A DNA stretch of 64,000 nucleotides, taken from contig NZ_CP083692.1 in the NCBI RefSeq assembly GCF_020096995.1, forward strand, positions 1,984,001-2,048,000. Direction: 5' to 3'. Of the stretch, positions 55,700-64,000 are shown piece by piece (position 1 is the first letter of the stretch; each line of letters opens with the position of its first letter). The stretch is from Leucobacter sp. Psy1 (lineage in GTDB: Bacteria > Actinomycetota > Actinomycetes > Actinomycetales > Microbacteriaceae). The position numbers were made by a program, and so were the translations under genes. The notes under the pieces are model-generated. The model did no database searches, was not told the origin of the DNA, and saw only the letters and a list, made by a program, of their open reading frames with translations.

Positions 55700-57058
55700 A
55701 TGGTCTCCGTGTCAGATCTCACGGAACACTCGGCTTCCCTCACTCCCCCGCCCTCTCCGGCTGACTTCGGCTTCGATGTCGAACACCGACTCGAGAGCGG
55801 AGGCGCGACCGGGAGCGCGGGGCAGCCTCTCGGTAGAACCGGGGTCATTCGGACCCCGCACGGAGACATTCAGACGCCCGCGTTCATTCCTGTGGGAACC
55901 AAAGCGACGGTGAAGGCCATGCTTCCCGAGACGGTGTCCCAGCTCGGCGGCCAGGCGGTGCTGGCGAACGCGTACCACCTGTTCCTGCAGCCCGGCAGCG
56001 ACATCGTGGACGAGGCCGGCGGACTCGGACGGTTCATGAACTGGGACGGACCGACGTTCACGGACTCCGGTGGTTTCCAGGTGATGTCACTCGGGGTCGG
56101 CTTCAAGAAGGTGATCTCGATGTCCGAGCAGGCGTACGTCGACGCCGAGGTCATCGCGAAGACGAAGGACCGTCTCGCACAGGTCGATGAGGACGGCGTC
56201 ACCTTCAAGTCGTTCATCAACGGCGACCGCCATCGCTTCACTCCCGAGATCTCGATGCAGATCCAGCACCGACTCGGCGCGGACATCATGTTCGCCTTCG
56301 ACGAGTGCACCACGCTCTTGAACACGCGCCCGTACCAGGAGGATTCGGTGGCGAGAACGTCACGGTGGGCGGTGCGCTGCCTCGATGAGCACGCGGAGCA
56401 GACGGCTGCCCGTCAGCATCGCCCGTATCAGGCGCTCTTCGGCGTCGTGCAGGGTGCCCAGTACGAGGACCTCCGTCGCCGGGCGGCGCGTGAGCTCGCG
56501 GAGATGTCGGGGGCCGAGCACACGGAGCAACGCTTTGACGGCTTCGGCATCGGCGGGGCACTCGAGAAGACCGAGTTGAGCACCATCGTCGGCTGGGTCA
56601 CCGATGAGCTGCCGGAGGCGAAGCCTCGACACCTGCTCGGCATCTCCGAGCCGGACGACCTCTTCGCGAGCATCGCGGCCGGGGCCGACACCTTCGACTG
56701 CGTCGCACCGTCACGTCAGGCACGGGGTGCCACGCTGTACTCGAGCGGTGGCCGGATCAACGCGAAGGCGGCGAAGCACCGCCGTCGCTTCGAACCGATC
56801 GACCCCGAGTGCGATTGCTACACGTGCGAGCACACGACGGCGGCGTACCTCCACCACCTGTTCAAGGCGAAGGAGATGCTCGCCTCGACCCTCGCCACGA
56901 TCCACAACGAGCGATACATCGTGCGACTCGTCGACCAGATCCGCGCAAGCATCGTCGACGGGACGTTCGCTGAGTTCCGTGAGACGGTGCTCGGCCGCCT
57001 CTACGGCCCCGAGTTCGCGCGCGAGGCGGCGCTTGCGGCTGGTCGAACTTCGGTCTGA
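55700..57058 (+). CDS. tgt: tRNA-guanine transglycosylase
   Basis: A 452-residue enzyme that exchanges guanine-34 of GUN tRNAs for a queuosine precursor base. Motifs: TDSGGFQVMSLG (catalytic Asp about 122), FDCVAPSRQARGATLYS (nucleophile Asp; usually DCVMPTRNAR, so Met-to-Ala and Thr-to-Ser changes), and zinc site CDCYTC with a downstream His. It has a 40-residue N-terminal lead-in beyond the usual start; GTG 55709 is an alternative start. The convergent neighbour is a queuosine-precursor transporter, so the cell probably salvages preQ1, preQ0 or queuine. The last 58 nt overlap that gene. Confidence 0.95.
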   Translation: MVSVSDLTEHSASLTPPPSPADFGFDVEHRLESGGATGSAGQPLGRTGVIRTPHGDIQTPAFIPVGTKATVKAMLPETVSQLGGQAVLANAYHLFLQPGSDIVDEAGGLGRFMNWDGPTFTDSGGFQVMSLGVGFKKVISMSEQAYVDAEVIAKTKDRLAQVDEDGVTFKSFINGDRHRFTPEISMQIQHRLGADIMFAFDECTTLLNTRPYQEDSVARTSRWAVRCLDEHAEQTAARQHRPYQALFGVVQGAQYEDLRRRAARELAEMSGAEHTEQRFDGFGIGGALEKTELSTIVGWVTDELPEAKPRHLLGISEPDDLFASIAAGADTFDCVAPSRQARGATLYSSGGRINAKAAKHRRRFEPIDPECDCYTCEHTTAAYLHHLFKAKEMLASTLATIHNERYIVRLVDQIRASIVDGTFAEFRETVLGRLYGPEFAREAALAAGRTSV

Positions 57059-57705
57059 CGGGTCTCGGCGCGCCGGACCGCGGCGATCACGCGCGTCGTG
57101 ATCGGGAGGAGCACCACCTCGGCGAGGCACTTGATCGCGTAGCCGAGGGCGGTGTAGCCGATGAAGTCCCAGCCCTCCAGCACGCCGAAGAAGGCGATGG
57201 TGCAGAACACCACCGTATCGGCGAGCTGCCCGGCGAGGGTCGAACCGATGAGGCGCGTGCGCAGGAACCTGCCCGAGGTCCAGCGACGCATCCGGTCGAG
57301 TACCCAGGCGTTGATGAGCTGACCCACCAGGAAACCGCAGAGACTGGCGGCGACGATCCGGGGGACGAATCCGAGAATGGTCTCGAACGCCTCCTGGTTC
57401 TCCCACCCGTCCGCGGCCGGCGAGAGCTGCGTGACCCAGATGGTGAGCGACGTGAGTAGCGAGAGCGCGAATGCGGTGAAGATCGTTCGTCTGGCGGCCT
57501 TCAGCCCGTAGACCTCGGCGAGCACGTCGCCGACGATGTACACGAGCGGGAAGAGGAAGACGCCGCCGTCCACGATGAAAGGCCCGAAGGCGATGAGTTT
57601 CACCGCCACGATGTTCGAGATGAGCAGCAGCCCCACGAACGCGGCCGCGACGATCGCGTAGCGGGATCCGACACGGGCAGCGTGCTGCCCTGCCGGCTCA
57701 GTCAT
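57001..57705 (-). CDS. Queuosine precursor transporter (YhhQ/VUT family)
   Basis: A 234-residue polytopic protein with about six helices. The family blocks are LLISNIVAVKLIAFGPFIVDGGVFLFPLVYIVGDVLAEVYG (core FPLVYIVGDVLAEVYG) and LIGSTLAGQLADTVVFCTIAFFG. E. coli YhhQ imports preQ0/preQ1; relatives in other bacteria import queuine. The pairing with convergent tgt is typical of salvage. Its start overlaps the flavoprotein stop by 8 nt, so it is co-transcribed with that gene. It shares 58 nt with the 3' end of tgt on the opposite strand. Confidence 0.93.
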   Translation of the reverse strand: MTEPAGQHAARVGSRYAIVAAAFVGLLLISNIVAVKLIAFGPFIVDGGVFLFPLVYIVGDVLAEVYGLKAARRTIFTAFALSLLTSLTIWVTQLSPAADGWENQEAFETILGFVPRIVAASLCGFLVGQLINAWVLDRMRRWTSGRFLRTRLIGSTLAGQLADTVVFCTIAFFGVLEGWDFIGYTALGYAIKCLAEVVLLPITTRVIAAVRRAETRQTEVRPAASAASRANSGP

Positions 57706-58687
57706 CGATCTGTCCCACTCCGAGCGCTCCGCGGATCATATCCATGTTCAGGCGCGCGGCGACTCGCGCCCCGTTGCCCGCCGCGATGATGAGCTGCTGC
57801 GGTCCGGGCGGCACGATGTCTCCGACCGCATACACCCCGCGGATCGAGGTCTCGCCCTGATCGCTGACCGTGATGAGCCCCCAGTCATCCCGCTCGACCG
57901 ACTGTGCGTCGAGAAACTCGACGGGTGCGTGCCACCGAGGTCGGATGAACCCCCCGACCCGCGGAATCACCGTCCCATCGACGAGCCGCACTCCGGTCAT
58001 ACCGGCTCGCTCGCCCACGACGTCGTCGATCGCCCGCCGCTCGACGTGGATCCCGATCCGCGCAAGCTGCTCCTCCTGCTCGGGCCGGATCGTGTCGGCT
58101 CCGTTGGTGAACACGATGAGGTCGGAGCTGAATCGGCTGATGAGCAAGGCCCGGGCGAATAGGTCGCTGGTCTCGCCGATGAGCACGAGCGGTTTGTCGG
58201 TCTTCTCGAACCCGTCGCACTCGACGCAGCTGTGCAGTGCCGTCCCGTAGTAGGCGCGGATCGTCGGCAGCGCCGGCAGTTCCTCCGTGAGGCCCGCCGC
58301 GATGAGTACCCGGCGCGAAACGAACTCCACGTCGGCCGCCCCGCGGATTCCGGTGCCCCGAACGCGGAAGCCGATACCGTCGGGGAAGCCGACCGCGAGC
58401 GCTTCCGCCTCGCTGAGAGGGGTGATCTCGCGGGTCATCGCCTGCGCGAACGTCGCAGTCGGGTACGCCTCGAACTCTTCCCTGCCGAGCTTGCGCAGCT
58501 CGAGCGGGGGCGCCCCGTCACGGGTGAGGAAGCCGTGCGACTGGAGCGTGGCGGAGTGCCTCGGGCGGTTGCTGTCGAGGATCGCGATGCGGCGATTCGC
58601 TCGCACGAGCTGCAGTCCAGCCGAGAGCCCTGCAGGGCCCCCGCCGATGATGGCGACCCCGATCGGCAGCTGTTCAACGGCGGTCAT
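57698..58687 (-). CDS. Thioredoxin-reductase-like FAD oxidoreductase with degenerate NAD(P)H site
   Basis: A 329-residue flavoprotein. N-terminal FAD loop IIGGGPAGLSAG (13-24); redox-active CVEC at 154-157 in the usual CxxCDG context; C-terminal FAD motif GVYAVGDIV (284-292). The central domain, which should carry a glycine-rich NAD(P)H loop (GGGDSA type), reads IGETSDLFARA instead, as in GliT-like and other TrxR relatives that do not use classical thioredoxin. The partner is unknown. ATG 58687 lies 6 nt after the gltX stop; a longer frame to 58909 overlaps gltX and is not protein-like. Confidence 0.88.
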   Translation of the reverse strand: MTAVEQLPIGVAIIGGGPAGLSAGLQLVRANRRIAILDSNRPRHSATLQSHGFLTRDGAPPLELRKLGREEFEAYPTATFAQAMTREITPLSEAEALAVGFPDGIGFRVRGTGIRGAADVEFVSRRVLIAAGLTEELPALPTIRAYYGTALHSCVECDGFEKTDKPLVLIGETSDLFARALLISRFSSDLIVFTNGADTIRPEQEEQLARIGIHVERRAIDDVVGERAGMTGVRLVDGTVIPRVGGFIRPRWHAPVEFLDAQSVERDDWGLITVSDQGETSIRGVYAVGDIVPPGPQQLIIAAGNGARVAARLNMDMIRGALGVGQIDD

Positions 58688-58692
58688 GAGGA

Positions 58693-60240
58693 CTATCCCT
58701 CCTGCTGGTCGGCCAGGTACGCGCGCAGACGATTGAGACGGCTGAGCGTCTCCTCGCGTCCGAGCAGTTCGAACGATTCGAAGAGCGGCGGCGACACGCG
58801 ACGGCCCGATGCCGCGACTCGAAGCGGACCGTACGCGAGTCGCGGCTTCAGCCCCATGTCGTCGATGAGTACGACCTGCAGCGCCGCCTGGATCCGCTCG
58901 GTCTGCCACTCCGTCTCGGCGACTGCTGTAAGCGCGCGCTCGCCGGCCTCGAGCACGTCCACGGCATCGCCCTTCAGCGACTTGAGCGCGTCGGGTTCGT
59001 ACGTGAGCGCGTCGCCTGAGACGAACAGGAAGCCGAGCATTCCGACGACCTCGCTCAGGACCGTGACCCGACTCTGCACGAGCGGAACCGCCCGGTGCAC
59101 GATGTCGAGCTGCTCGGGTGAGGGCTCGATCGGGAGTGCTCCCCCGGCGATGAGGTAGGGCAGGATCCTGGCTTCGAAGTCGTCTTCGGCGAGCAGCCGG
59201 ATGTGGTCGGCGTTGATCGCGTCGGCCTTCTTCTGATCGAAGCGCGCCGGGTTCGGGTTGACGTCGGCGATGTCGAACGCCGCCACCATCTCGTCACGGC
59301 TGAACACGTCCCGATCGGCCGAGATCGACCAGCCGAGCAGCGACAGGTAGTTGAGCAGTCCCTCTGGAATGAACCCGCGGTCGCGATGGTGCAGCAGGTT
59401 CGACTCGGGGTCTCGCTTCGAGAGCTTCTTGTTCCCCTCGCCCATGACGTACGGGAGGTGGCCGAACTGCGGAATGGCGGCGGAGACGCCGATCTGCACG
59501 AGTGCGTGGTGCAGTGCGATCTGTCGCGGCGTCGACGAGAGCAGGTCCTCGCCGCGCAGCACGTGCGTGATCCCCATCAGGGCGTCGTCGACCGGGTTCA
59601 CGAGCGTGTAGAGCGGCGCTCCGTTCGGCCGCACGACGACGAAGTCGATGGTCGAACCCGCCGGGAACGTGATGTCGCCTCTGACGAGGTCGGTGAACGA
59701 GAGATCCATGTCGGGAACCCGGAACCGGAGAGCGGGGCTCCGCCCCTCCGCGCGGAAGGCGGCACGCTGCTCGTCCGTGAGGTCGCGATCGAAGTTGTCG
59801 TACCCGAGCTGCTTCGGCCGTCCGGCCGCCTCGTTGCGCGCGTCGATCTCCTCGGCGGTCGAGTAGCTCTCGTAGAGATAGCCCTCTGCGAGGAGACGCT
59901 CGATGATCTCGCGGTAGATCTCACCGCGCTGCGACTGACGGTACGGAGCGTGGGGTCCCCCCTCCGATGAGCCATCGGTCGAGATTCCCTCGTCCCAGTC
60001 GAGACCGAGCCAGCGCAGCGAATCGATGATCTGCCCGTAGCTCTCCTCGCTGTCACGGGCCGCATCGGTGTCTTCGATGCGGAACACGAATGTTCCGCCG
60101 ACGTGCCGAGCGTACGCCCAGTTGAAGAGCGCCGTCCGGACCATGCCGACGTGCGGCGTGCCCGTCGGCGATGGGCAGAATCGCACCCGCACATCGCTGC
60201 CGGTTGCGGAGGAGAACTGGGGAATCGTTGGCTCTGACAT
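58693..60240 (-). CDS. gltX: Glutamyl-tRNA synthetase
   Basis: A 515-residue class I aminoacyl-tRNA synthetase. HIGH-type motif SPTGTPHVG near residue 20, KMSKS-type motif KLSKRDP at about 250, and the C-terminal anticodon-binding domain. Actinobacteria usually lack GlnRS, so it probably also charges tRNA-Gln with glutamate for the GatCAB amidotransferase. ATG 60240 gives MSEPTIPQF; an upstream in-frame extension is not conserved. TAGACT lies 8 nt upstream, with GGGGAG between, so either a leaderless or a very short leader is possible. Confidence 0.96.
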   Translation of the reverse strand: MSEPTIPQFSSATGSDVRVRFCPSPTGTPHVGMVRTALFNWAYARHVGGTFVFRIEDTDAARDSEESYGQIIDSLRWLGLDWDEGISTDGSSEGGPHAPYRQSQRGEIYREIIERLLAEGYLYESYSTAEEIDARNEAAGRPKQLGYDNFDRDLTDEQRAAFRAEGRSPALRFRVPDMDLSFTDLVRGDITFPAGSTIDFVVVRPNGAPLYTLVNPVDDALMGITHVLRGEDLLSSTPRQIALHHALVQIGVSAAIPQFGHLPYVMGEGNKKLSKRDPESNLLHHRDRGFIPEGLLNYLSLLGWSISADRDVFSRDEMVAAFDIADVNPNPARFDQKKADAINADHIRLLAEDDFEARILPYLIAGGALPIEPSPEQLDIVHRAVPLVQSRVTVLSEVVGMLGFLFVSGDALTYEPDALKSLKGDAVDVLEAGERALTAVAETEWQTERIQAALQVVLIDDMGLKPRLAYGPLRVAASGRRVSPPLFESFELLGREETLSRLNRLRAYLADQQEG

Positions 60241-60248
60241 CGCTCCCC

Positions 60249-60254
60249 AGTCTA
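60249..60254 (-). promoter_or_regulatory. Candidate -10 box of the gltX promoter
   Basis: TAGACT on the minus strand, 8 nt upstream of the gltX ATG. The 11-nt gap to the MFS gene is otherwise empty. Transcription would start at or very near the start codon. Confidence 0.45.
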
Positions 60255-61505
60255 TCGCCGTGCGGCCACCGCGAGCCGCACCGTCGCGAGCGCGCCGAGC
60301 ACGATGCACGCCCCCATCACGGAGGAGAGCAGCGGAAAGCCTCCGGTCGCGAACACAAGTCCGGAAAGGGCGCCGACTGTCGCCCCTGCGGCGTTCATCA
60401 TCGTGTCCGACTGCCCCTGTCGTTTCGGGCGGACGTCAGCCGGTGCGAGCGAGGTGAGCAGGGATGCCCCTGAGATGGTCACCATGCTCCATCCGATGCC
60501 GAGCAGGATCAGCGCCACTTGGATCACCCACACCGTGTCCCCGCCGAAGCCGGTGCCGAGCGCCGCCAGTGTCAGCGCCGCGAATCCGCCGAGGAGCACC
60601 GGGAGCGGCCCGATCCGGCTCGTCAGCACGCCGAAGACCGGCGAGAGCGCGTACATCCCGGCGATGTGCATGCTGATCGTGAATCCGACGAGCGTCACGC
60701 TGCCGCCGTGGTGCATGAGATGCAGCGGGGTCATCGCCATGAGGGCGACCATCACGGCGTGCCCGAGCGCCACGACCGCCATCGCGAGGAACTGCGGCGT
60801 AGCGGACGCGGAGCGGATGCCTGCCGCGGGGTCGGCGTCGGGACCGGCACCGGCCGGTTTCGGTGCCGCCGCGATCGCCCGGGCTTCGAGCAGCGGGTCG
60901 GGCCGCAATCCGATCCAGACGACGAGTCCGGCGGCCGCCTGCGCCGCCACCGTGAATACGAAGATTCCGGCGAGTGGCGGGATCCCGAGCGACTCCCCGA
61001 TCACCTCGCCAGGTCCGATGAGGTTCGGCCCCGTCACCGCTCCGATGGTGATCGACCAGACCACGAGCGAGAGATCCCGTGCACGTCTGGCCGGCGTGGC
61101 GAGGTCGGTGGCCGCAAATCGCGACTGCAGCTGCACCGCCACTGCGACCCCGAGCACCGCGAGCCCGATGAAGAGCGCCACCGGGGTGCGCGTGGCGGAC
61201 GCTGCGATGATGAGGATCGCGCCGAGCACCGCGATCGCGCTGCCCGTGCTGAGGGCGATCCGCCGCCCCCGTCGCGCAGCAAGACGAGCCAGCGGTATCC
61301 CGGCGAGCGCCGCGCCCAGCGCGTTCATCGTCGATCCGAAGCCCGACAGCGATTCGACGCCCGTGACATCGACGATGAGCAGTGCACCGGCGGAGAGCGA
61401 CGCTCCCACGCCGAGACCGCCGAGCACCGTCGCGAGCGCCAGCACACCCACGATGCGCCGCTGCGTGCGGTCCGGGGCGCCCATGGCGGGGCGCACCTCG
61501 GTCAC
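60252..61505 (-). CDS. MFS-type permease
   Basis: A 417-residue polytopic protein with about 12 hydrophobic helices and an MFS-like cytoplasmic loop [14 protein letters not shown] between helices 2 and 3. A hydrophilic central loop (about 200-230, Pro/Ala/Asp-rich) separates the halves. Substrate is unknown; sugar or drug efflux would be guesses. GTG 61505 overlaps the LysR stop by 4 nt (GTGA), so LysR and permease form one operon, and the longer frame to 61928 is the shadow of LysR. Confidence 0.85.
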   Translation of the reverse strand: MTEVRPAMGAPDRTQRRIVGVLALATVLGGLGVGASLSAGALLIVDVTGVESLSGFGSTMNALGAALAGIPLARLAARRGRRIALSTGSAIAVLGAILIIAASATRTPVALFIGLAVLGVAVAVQLQSRFAATDLATPARRARDLSLVVWSITIGAVTGPNLIGPGEVIGESLGIPPLAGIFVFTVAAQAAAGLVVWIGLRPDPLLEARAIAAAPKPAGAGPDADPAAGIRSASATPQFLAMAVVALGHAVMVALMAMTPLHLMHHGGSVTLVGFTISMHIAGMYALSPVFGVLTSRIGPLPVLLGGFAALTLAALGTGFGGDTVWVIQVALILLGIGWSMVTISGASLLTSLAPADVRPKRQGQSDTMMNAAGATVGALSGLVFATGGFPLLSSVMGACIVLGALATVRLAVAARR

Positions 61506-62455
61506 GCCGCGTGCTCCAGGCCCCAGCATTCCCCCTCGACGGCGTGCAGCAGACGCTTCGCCAGGCGTACCTGCGGGCTCTCGTTCGCCGTGGCCATCGA
61601 AACGAGTCCGATGGTGCGATACCGGGCGGGGGCGAGCGGCAGCGCGACGGCGTCGTCTGGCAGTGTGCGCGCCGCGGCGAGGGCGAGACCCGGCACCATG
61701 GCGACCGCACCGCCGGCGGCCGCCATCGCCAGCATCGCGGGAACGTTGTCCGTCTCCTGGATGATGTCGGGCTCGAAGCCGTGCTCCTTCGCCGCCGTGA
61801 GCAGGTGTCCCCGGCACTTCTCGCAGCCGGCGATCCAGTGCTCCTCCGCGAAGTCGGAGAGATCGAGGGCCGGAGCACCACTGGCGGCGCGATCCTCCGA
61901 GACCACCAGGCGCACCTCCTCGCGCCACAGCGGGGTGAAGACGCTCCCCGCGGGAAGCTCAGCGGCTCCCGCGTAATCGAAGACGAGGGCGCAGTCGACC
62001 TCGCCGTCGCGCAGCAGCGAAACCGCAGCCGGGGGCTCAGCCTCGCGGTACTGCAGCGACACCTCAGGCGCCTCCGTGCCGAGGGCGCGCATCATCGCGG
62101 GCACGATGGTCGCCGAAGCGGAGGGGAACCCCACCAGACGCAGGGTGCCGGCGCGCTCGCCGCGCAGGTCGTCGATCGCCGCGAGGGCGGCATCGATCTC
62201 CGTGACGACGGTGCGGCCGTGATCGGCGAGGATACGACCGGCAGGTGTGAGTCGGATCCCTCGTCCGTTGCGTTCGATGAGCGGCACCGCGAGGCGGGTC
62301 TCGACGCGCTTGATGCGCTGGCTGACGGCGGGCTGGCTCAGTCCGAGCGAGGCCGCCGCAGCGGTCAGCGAGCCCGTCGTGTCGAGGGCGTAGAGTATAC
62401 GGAGTTCCGTCGAGTCGATGGAGCCGAGCGGATCGGCGTGACGTTGAGCGCTCAT
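61502..62455 (-). CDS. LysR-family transcriptional regulator
   Basis: A 317-residue regulator. The N-terminal winged helix (about 15-75) contains GSLTAAAASLGLSQPAVSQRIK and a linker helix, and the effector domain runs from about 95 to 305 with CEKC in its middle (EHWIAGCEKCRGHL). The ATG at 62455 has TATAAT exactly 6 nt upstream, so the transcript is probably leaderless. It is divergent from the class V aminotransferase across 81 nt, which contains a candidate operator. Target genes are inferred to be the permease and aminotransferase. Confidence 0.93.
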   Translation of the reverse strand: MSAQRHADPLGSIDSTELRILYALDTTGSLTAAAASLGLSQPAVSQRIKRVETRLAVPLIERNGRGIRLTPAGRILADHGRTVVTEIDAALAAIDDLRGERAGTLRLVGFPSASATIVPAMMRALGTEAPEVSLQYREAEPPAAVSLLRDGEVDCALVFDYAGAAELPAGSVFTPLWREEVRLVVSEDRAASGAPALDLSDFAEEHWIAGCEKCRGHLLTAAKEHGFEPDIIQETDNVPAMLAMAAAGGAVAMVPGLALAAARTLPDDAVALPLAPARYRTIGLVSMATANESPQVRLAKRLLHAVEGECWGLEHAA

Positions 62456-62461
62456 GCGCAC

Positions 62462-62530
62462 ATTATAAGCATAGATGAAGTAAATCATCACAAGCATTCT
62501 CTTCAGTTATGCCCTGCGCTGCCCTAGTCT
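62462..62530. promoter_or_regulatory. Divergent LysR/aminotransferase control region
   Basis: TATAAT on minus (62462-62467) is a perfect -10, 6 nt before the LysR ATG. TAGTCT on plus (62525-62530) is a -10, 6 nt before the aminotransferase ATG. Between them, GATGA (62474-62478) and TCATC (62485-62489) form an inverted repeat, a plausible LysR-type site. Confidence 0.6.
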
Positions 62531-62536
62531 GGCGGC

Positions 62537-63598
62537 ATGCACGCAGCAGCCACCCTTGCCACCCCCGCACCGGCCTCGGCGTTCGACCGCGTCCCCGGGT
62601 ACCTCGCCGCCTGCACCGCCGGGCTCCCCACGCGCGAGACGGTCGACGCCATGCGGTCCGCCGTCGACGTCTGGGCAGCGGGCAGACTCGACGCGAGCGA
62701 GGCCGGGGCTCAGCTGGAACGCTGTCGCGCGCTCTTCGCGACCATCGCCCGCGTGGACCCCGCGCAGGTCGCGACGGGCTCGCAGGCTTCGCAGCTCGTC
62801 TCCGTAATCGCGACCGCGGTACCCGACGGCGCCGAAGTGCTGTGCGTCGAGCAGGACTTCGCATCTTTGACGCACCCATTCGAGCAGCTCAGCGGCCGCG
62901 GCGTCCGCGTGCGCTACGCACCGCTCGATTCGCTCGCCGAGGAGATCGGACCCGACACCGCCCTCGTTGCGTTCTCCGCCGTCCAGTCCGCGTCTGGAGC
63001 GGTCGCCGACGTCGACGCGATCTGCGCAGCGGCCGCCCGCGCCGGCGCCCTCACGCTGGCCGATCTCACTCAGTCCCTCGGCTGGCTCCCCGTCGGCGCC
63101 GACCGATTCGACTTCACCGTCTGTCACGCGTACAAGTGGCTGTGCGCGCCGCGCGGCGTCGCGTTCCTCACGGTCCGGGCTGGGCTCGAGGATCGCCTGA
63201 CCCCGCTCGCCGCCGGATGGTACTCGGCCGACGATGTCTGGTCTTCGTGCTACGCGGGCCACACCCCGCTCGCCGTCGGAGCGGGACGCTTCGACGTTTC
63301 ACCGGCCTGGCAGGCCGTCGCGGGCACCGAACCAGCGCTTCGCCTCTTCGCCGAGCTCGACCCCCGCGCGGCCCACGCGCACGCCATCGCGCTCTCTCAC
63401 GCCGCGAGCGACGCGCTCGAACTCCCGCGGCGGGATTCCGCGATTCTCACCTGGTCCGATCCCGAGGGCGCCGATCTCGCGGCGATGCGCGCGCACGGGA
63501 TCGTCGCGTCCGGGCGCGCCGGGAACGCGAGAGTCGCGTTCCACCTCTGGAACACTCTCGAAGATGTCGACATGCTCGCGGAGGCGCTGCGACGCTGA
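62537..63598 (+). CDS. Class V PLP-dependent aminotransferase/cysteine-desulfurase-like enzyme
   Basis: A 353-residue fold-type I PLP enzyme. The PLP lysine is in CHAYKWLCAPRGVAFL (about residue 200) and an Asp in LADLTQSLGW pairs with the pyridine nitrogen. GSQASQLVS near 80 matches the PLP-phosphate-binding region. It is closest to class V members annotated as selenocysteine lyase/cysteine desulfurase-like, but I see no catalytic Cys in the usual C-terminal loop, so amine transfer or lyase chemistry on an unknown substrate is likely. It is divergent from its probable regulator. Confidence 0.86.
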   Translation: MHAAATLATPAPASAFDRVPGYLAACTAGLPTRETVDAMRSAVDVWAAGRLDASEAGAQLERCRALFATIARVDPAQVATGSQASQLVSVIATAVPDGAEVLCVEQDFASLTHPFEQLSGRGVRVRYAPLDSLAEEIGPDTALVAFSAVQSASGAVADVDAICAAAARAGALTLADLTQSLGWLPVGADRFDFTVCHAYKWLCAPRGVAFLTVRAGLEDRLTPLAAGWYSADDVWSSCYAGHTPLAVGAGRFDVSPAWQAVAGTEPALRLFAELDPRAAHAHAIALSHAASDALELPRRDSAILTWSDPEGADLAAMRAHGIVASGRAGNARVAFHLWNTLEDVDMLAEALRR

Positions 63599-63600
63599 GC

Positions 63601-63618
63601 GCCCCTCGCCCGCGGGGC
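63601..63618. terminator. Possible bidirectional terminator between aminotransferase and rlmN
   Basis: GCCCC (63601-63605) and GGGGC (63614-63618) pair across an 8-nt loop in the short convergent gap. No T-tract. Confidence 0.35.
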
Positions 63619-64000
63619 TAGTGGACCTCGGCGTAGGCCTCGGCCTCGCGCTTGTCCTCTTCGGTCGCCACGAGCTGGCCGCAGGCTCCGTCGATCTCCT
63701 TGCCGCGAGTATCGCGGAGCGTCGTCGGCACCCCGGCCGCGTTCAACCGGTCGACGAACTCGCGGGTCACCTCGCGCGTCGAAGACGTCCAAATGGAACC
63801 CGGCGTCGGGTTCAGCGGGATCGGGTTCACGTGCACCCAGCCGCGGCCGCGTTCGTTGAGCCGCTGCGCGAGCAGGTCAGCGCGCCACGCGTGATCATTC
63901 ATGTCTTTGATGAGGGCGTACTCGATCGAGACCCGTCTGCCGGTCGTCTCGTAGTAGTGATACGCCGCGTCGAGCACCTCGTCGACCTTCCAGCGACTGT
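63618..64000 (-). CDS. rlmN: RlmN, dual-specificity 23S rRNA/tRNA adenine-C2 methyltransferase (C-terminal part)
   Basis: About 127 C-terminal residues of a radical-SAM methyltransferase; the 5' part lies beyond the window. Blocks [16 protein letters not shown] and the catalytic Cys in GACGQL identify RlmN (this Cys resolves the methylated intermediate). The CxxxCxxC cluster is outside the window. The end EAEAYAEVH and convergent position next to the aminotransferase show no oddity. Confidence 0.95.
   Translation of the reverse strand, partial: SRWKVDEVLDAAYHYYETTGRRVSIEYALIKDMNDHAWRADLLAQRLNERGRGWVHVNPIPLNPTPGSIWTSSTREVTREFVDRLNAAGVPTTLRDTRGKEIDGACGQLVATEEDKREAEAYAEVH

Overview
The window is a high-GC bacterial chromosome segment with an actinobacterial, Microbacteriaceae-type layout. 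The evidence is a division and cell-wall cluster with SepF and DivIVA/Wag31 but no FtsA, GarA- and FtsR-like regulators, a PASTA-domain kinase, class II DAHP synthase, frequent GTG/TTG starts, apparently leaderless promoters, and an rRNA operon without spacer tRNAs. A Leucobacter-like genus is my best guess from the 16S and the unusual MurE, at low confidence. There are no mobile elements, CRISPR arrays or tRNA genes. This is core genome, and most genes are assignable to families by motif.

Layout. 1-3.4 kb (mostly minus): 5' part of ettA, a lipoprotein, an ssb paralogue (plus), msrA, nadE. 3.4-9.5 kb (minus): dnaE, a TraR-type zinc-finger protein, a small monooxygenase, a RluD-type pseudouridine synthase, lspA. 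9.5-27.5 kb (minus): the dcw cluster, read as mraZ-rsmH-ftsL-ftsI-murE-murF-mraY-murD-ftsW-murG-murC-ftsQ-ftsZ-yggS-sepF-yggT-divIVA, mostly with 4-nt overlaps. 28-36.2 kb: DUF3040 protein, polyprenyl diphosphate synthase, a Rv2175c-like DNA-binding protein, a PknL/PknB-like PASTA kinase, aroG, an acyltransferase and an acyl-CoA ligase. This follows the gene order around Rv2145c-Rv2187 of Mycobacterium tuberculosis. 36.2-43 kb: def, pyc, an orphan ParA, two MerR regulators and a GarA/OdhI-type FHA protein. 43.2-49.6 kb: a six-gene Mrp Na+/H+ antiporter operon with MrpA and MrpB fused. 49.7-55.4 kb: one rRNA operon (16S-23S-5S, minus). 55.7-64 kb: tgt with a queuosine-precursor transporter, a thioredoxin-reductase-like flavoprotein, gltX, a LysR/MFS/class V aminotransferase locus, and the 3' part of rlmN.

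How the genes fit together. Most of the window serves peptidoglycan synthesis and septum placement. MurC-F, MraY and MurG make lipid II. FtsW and FtsI polymerise and cross-link it. FtsQ/FtsL, FtsZ and SepF form the divisome, and DivIVA organises polar growth. Likely regulators are in the same window: MraZ with repeated GTGGAG boxes upstream of its gene, FtsR with a candidate inverted-repeat operator upstream of ftsZ, and a PASTA kinase.

Most useful observations: a MurE whose amino-acid-binding motifs are all altered, which suggests a third peptide residue other than meso-DAP; a 61-nt symmetric inverted repeat upstream of dnaE; three clusters of MraZ-like boxes; a repeated TANNNT-6/7 nt-start codon arrangement implying leaderless mRNAs; and a divergent LysR/aminotransferase control region. 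I did not find a convincing wholly new multi-gene system.
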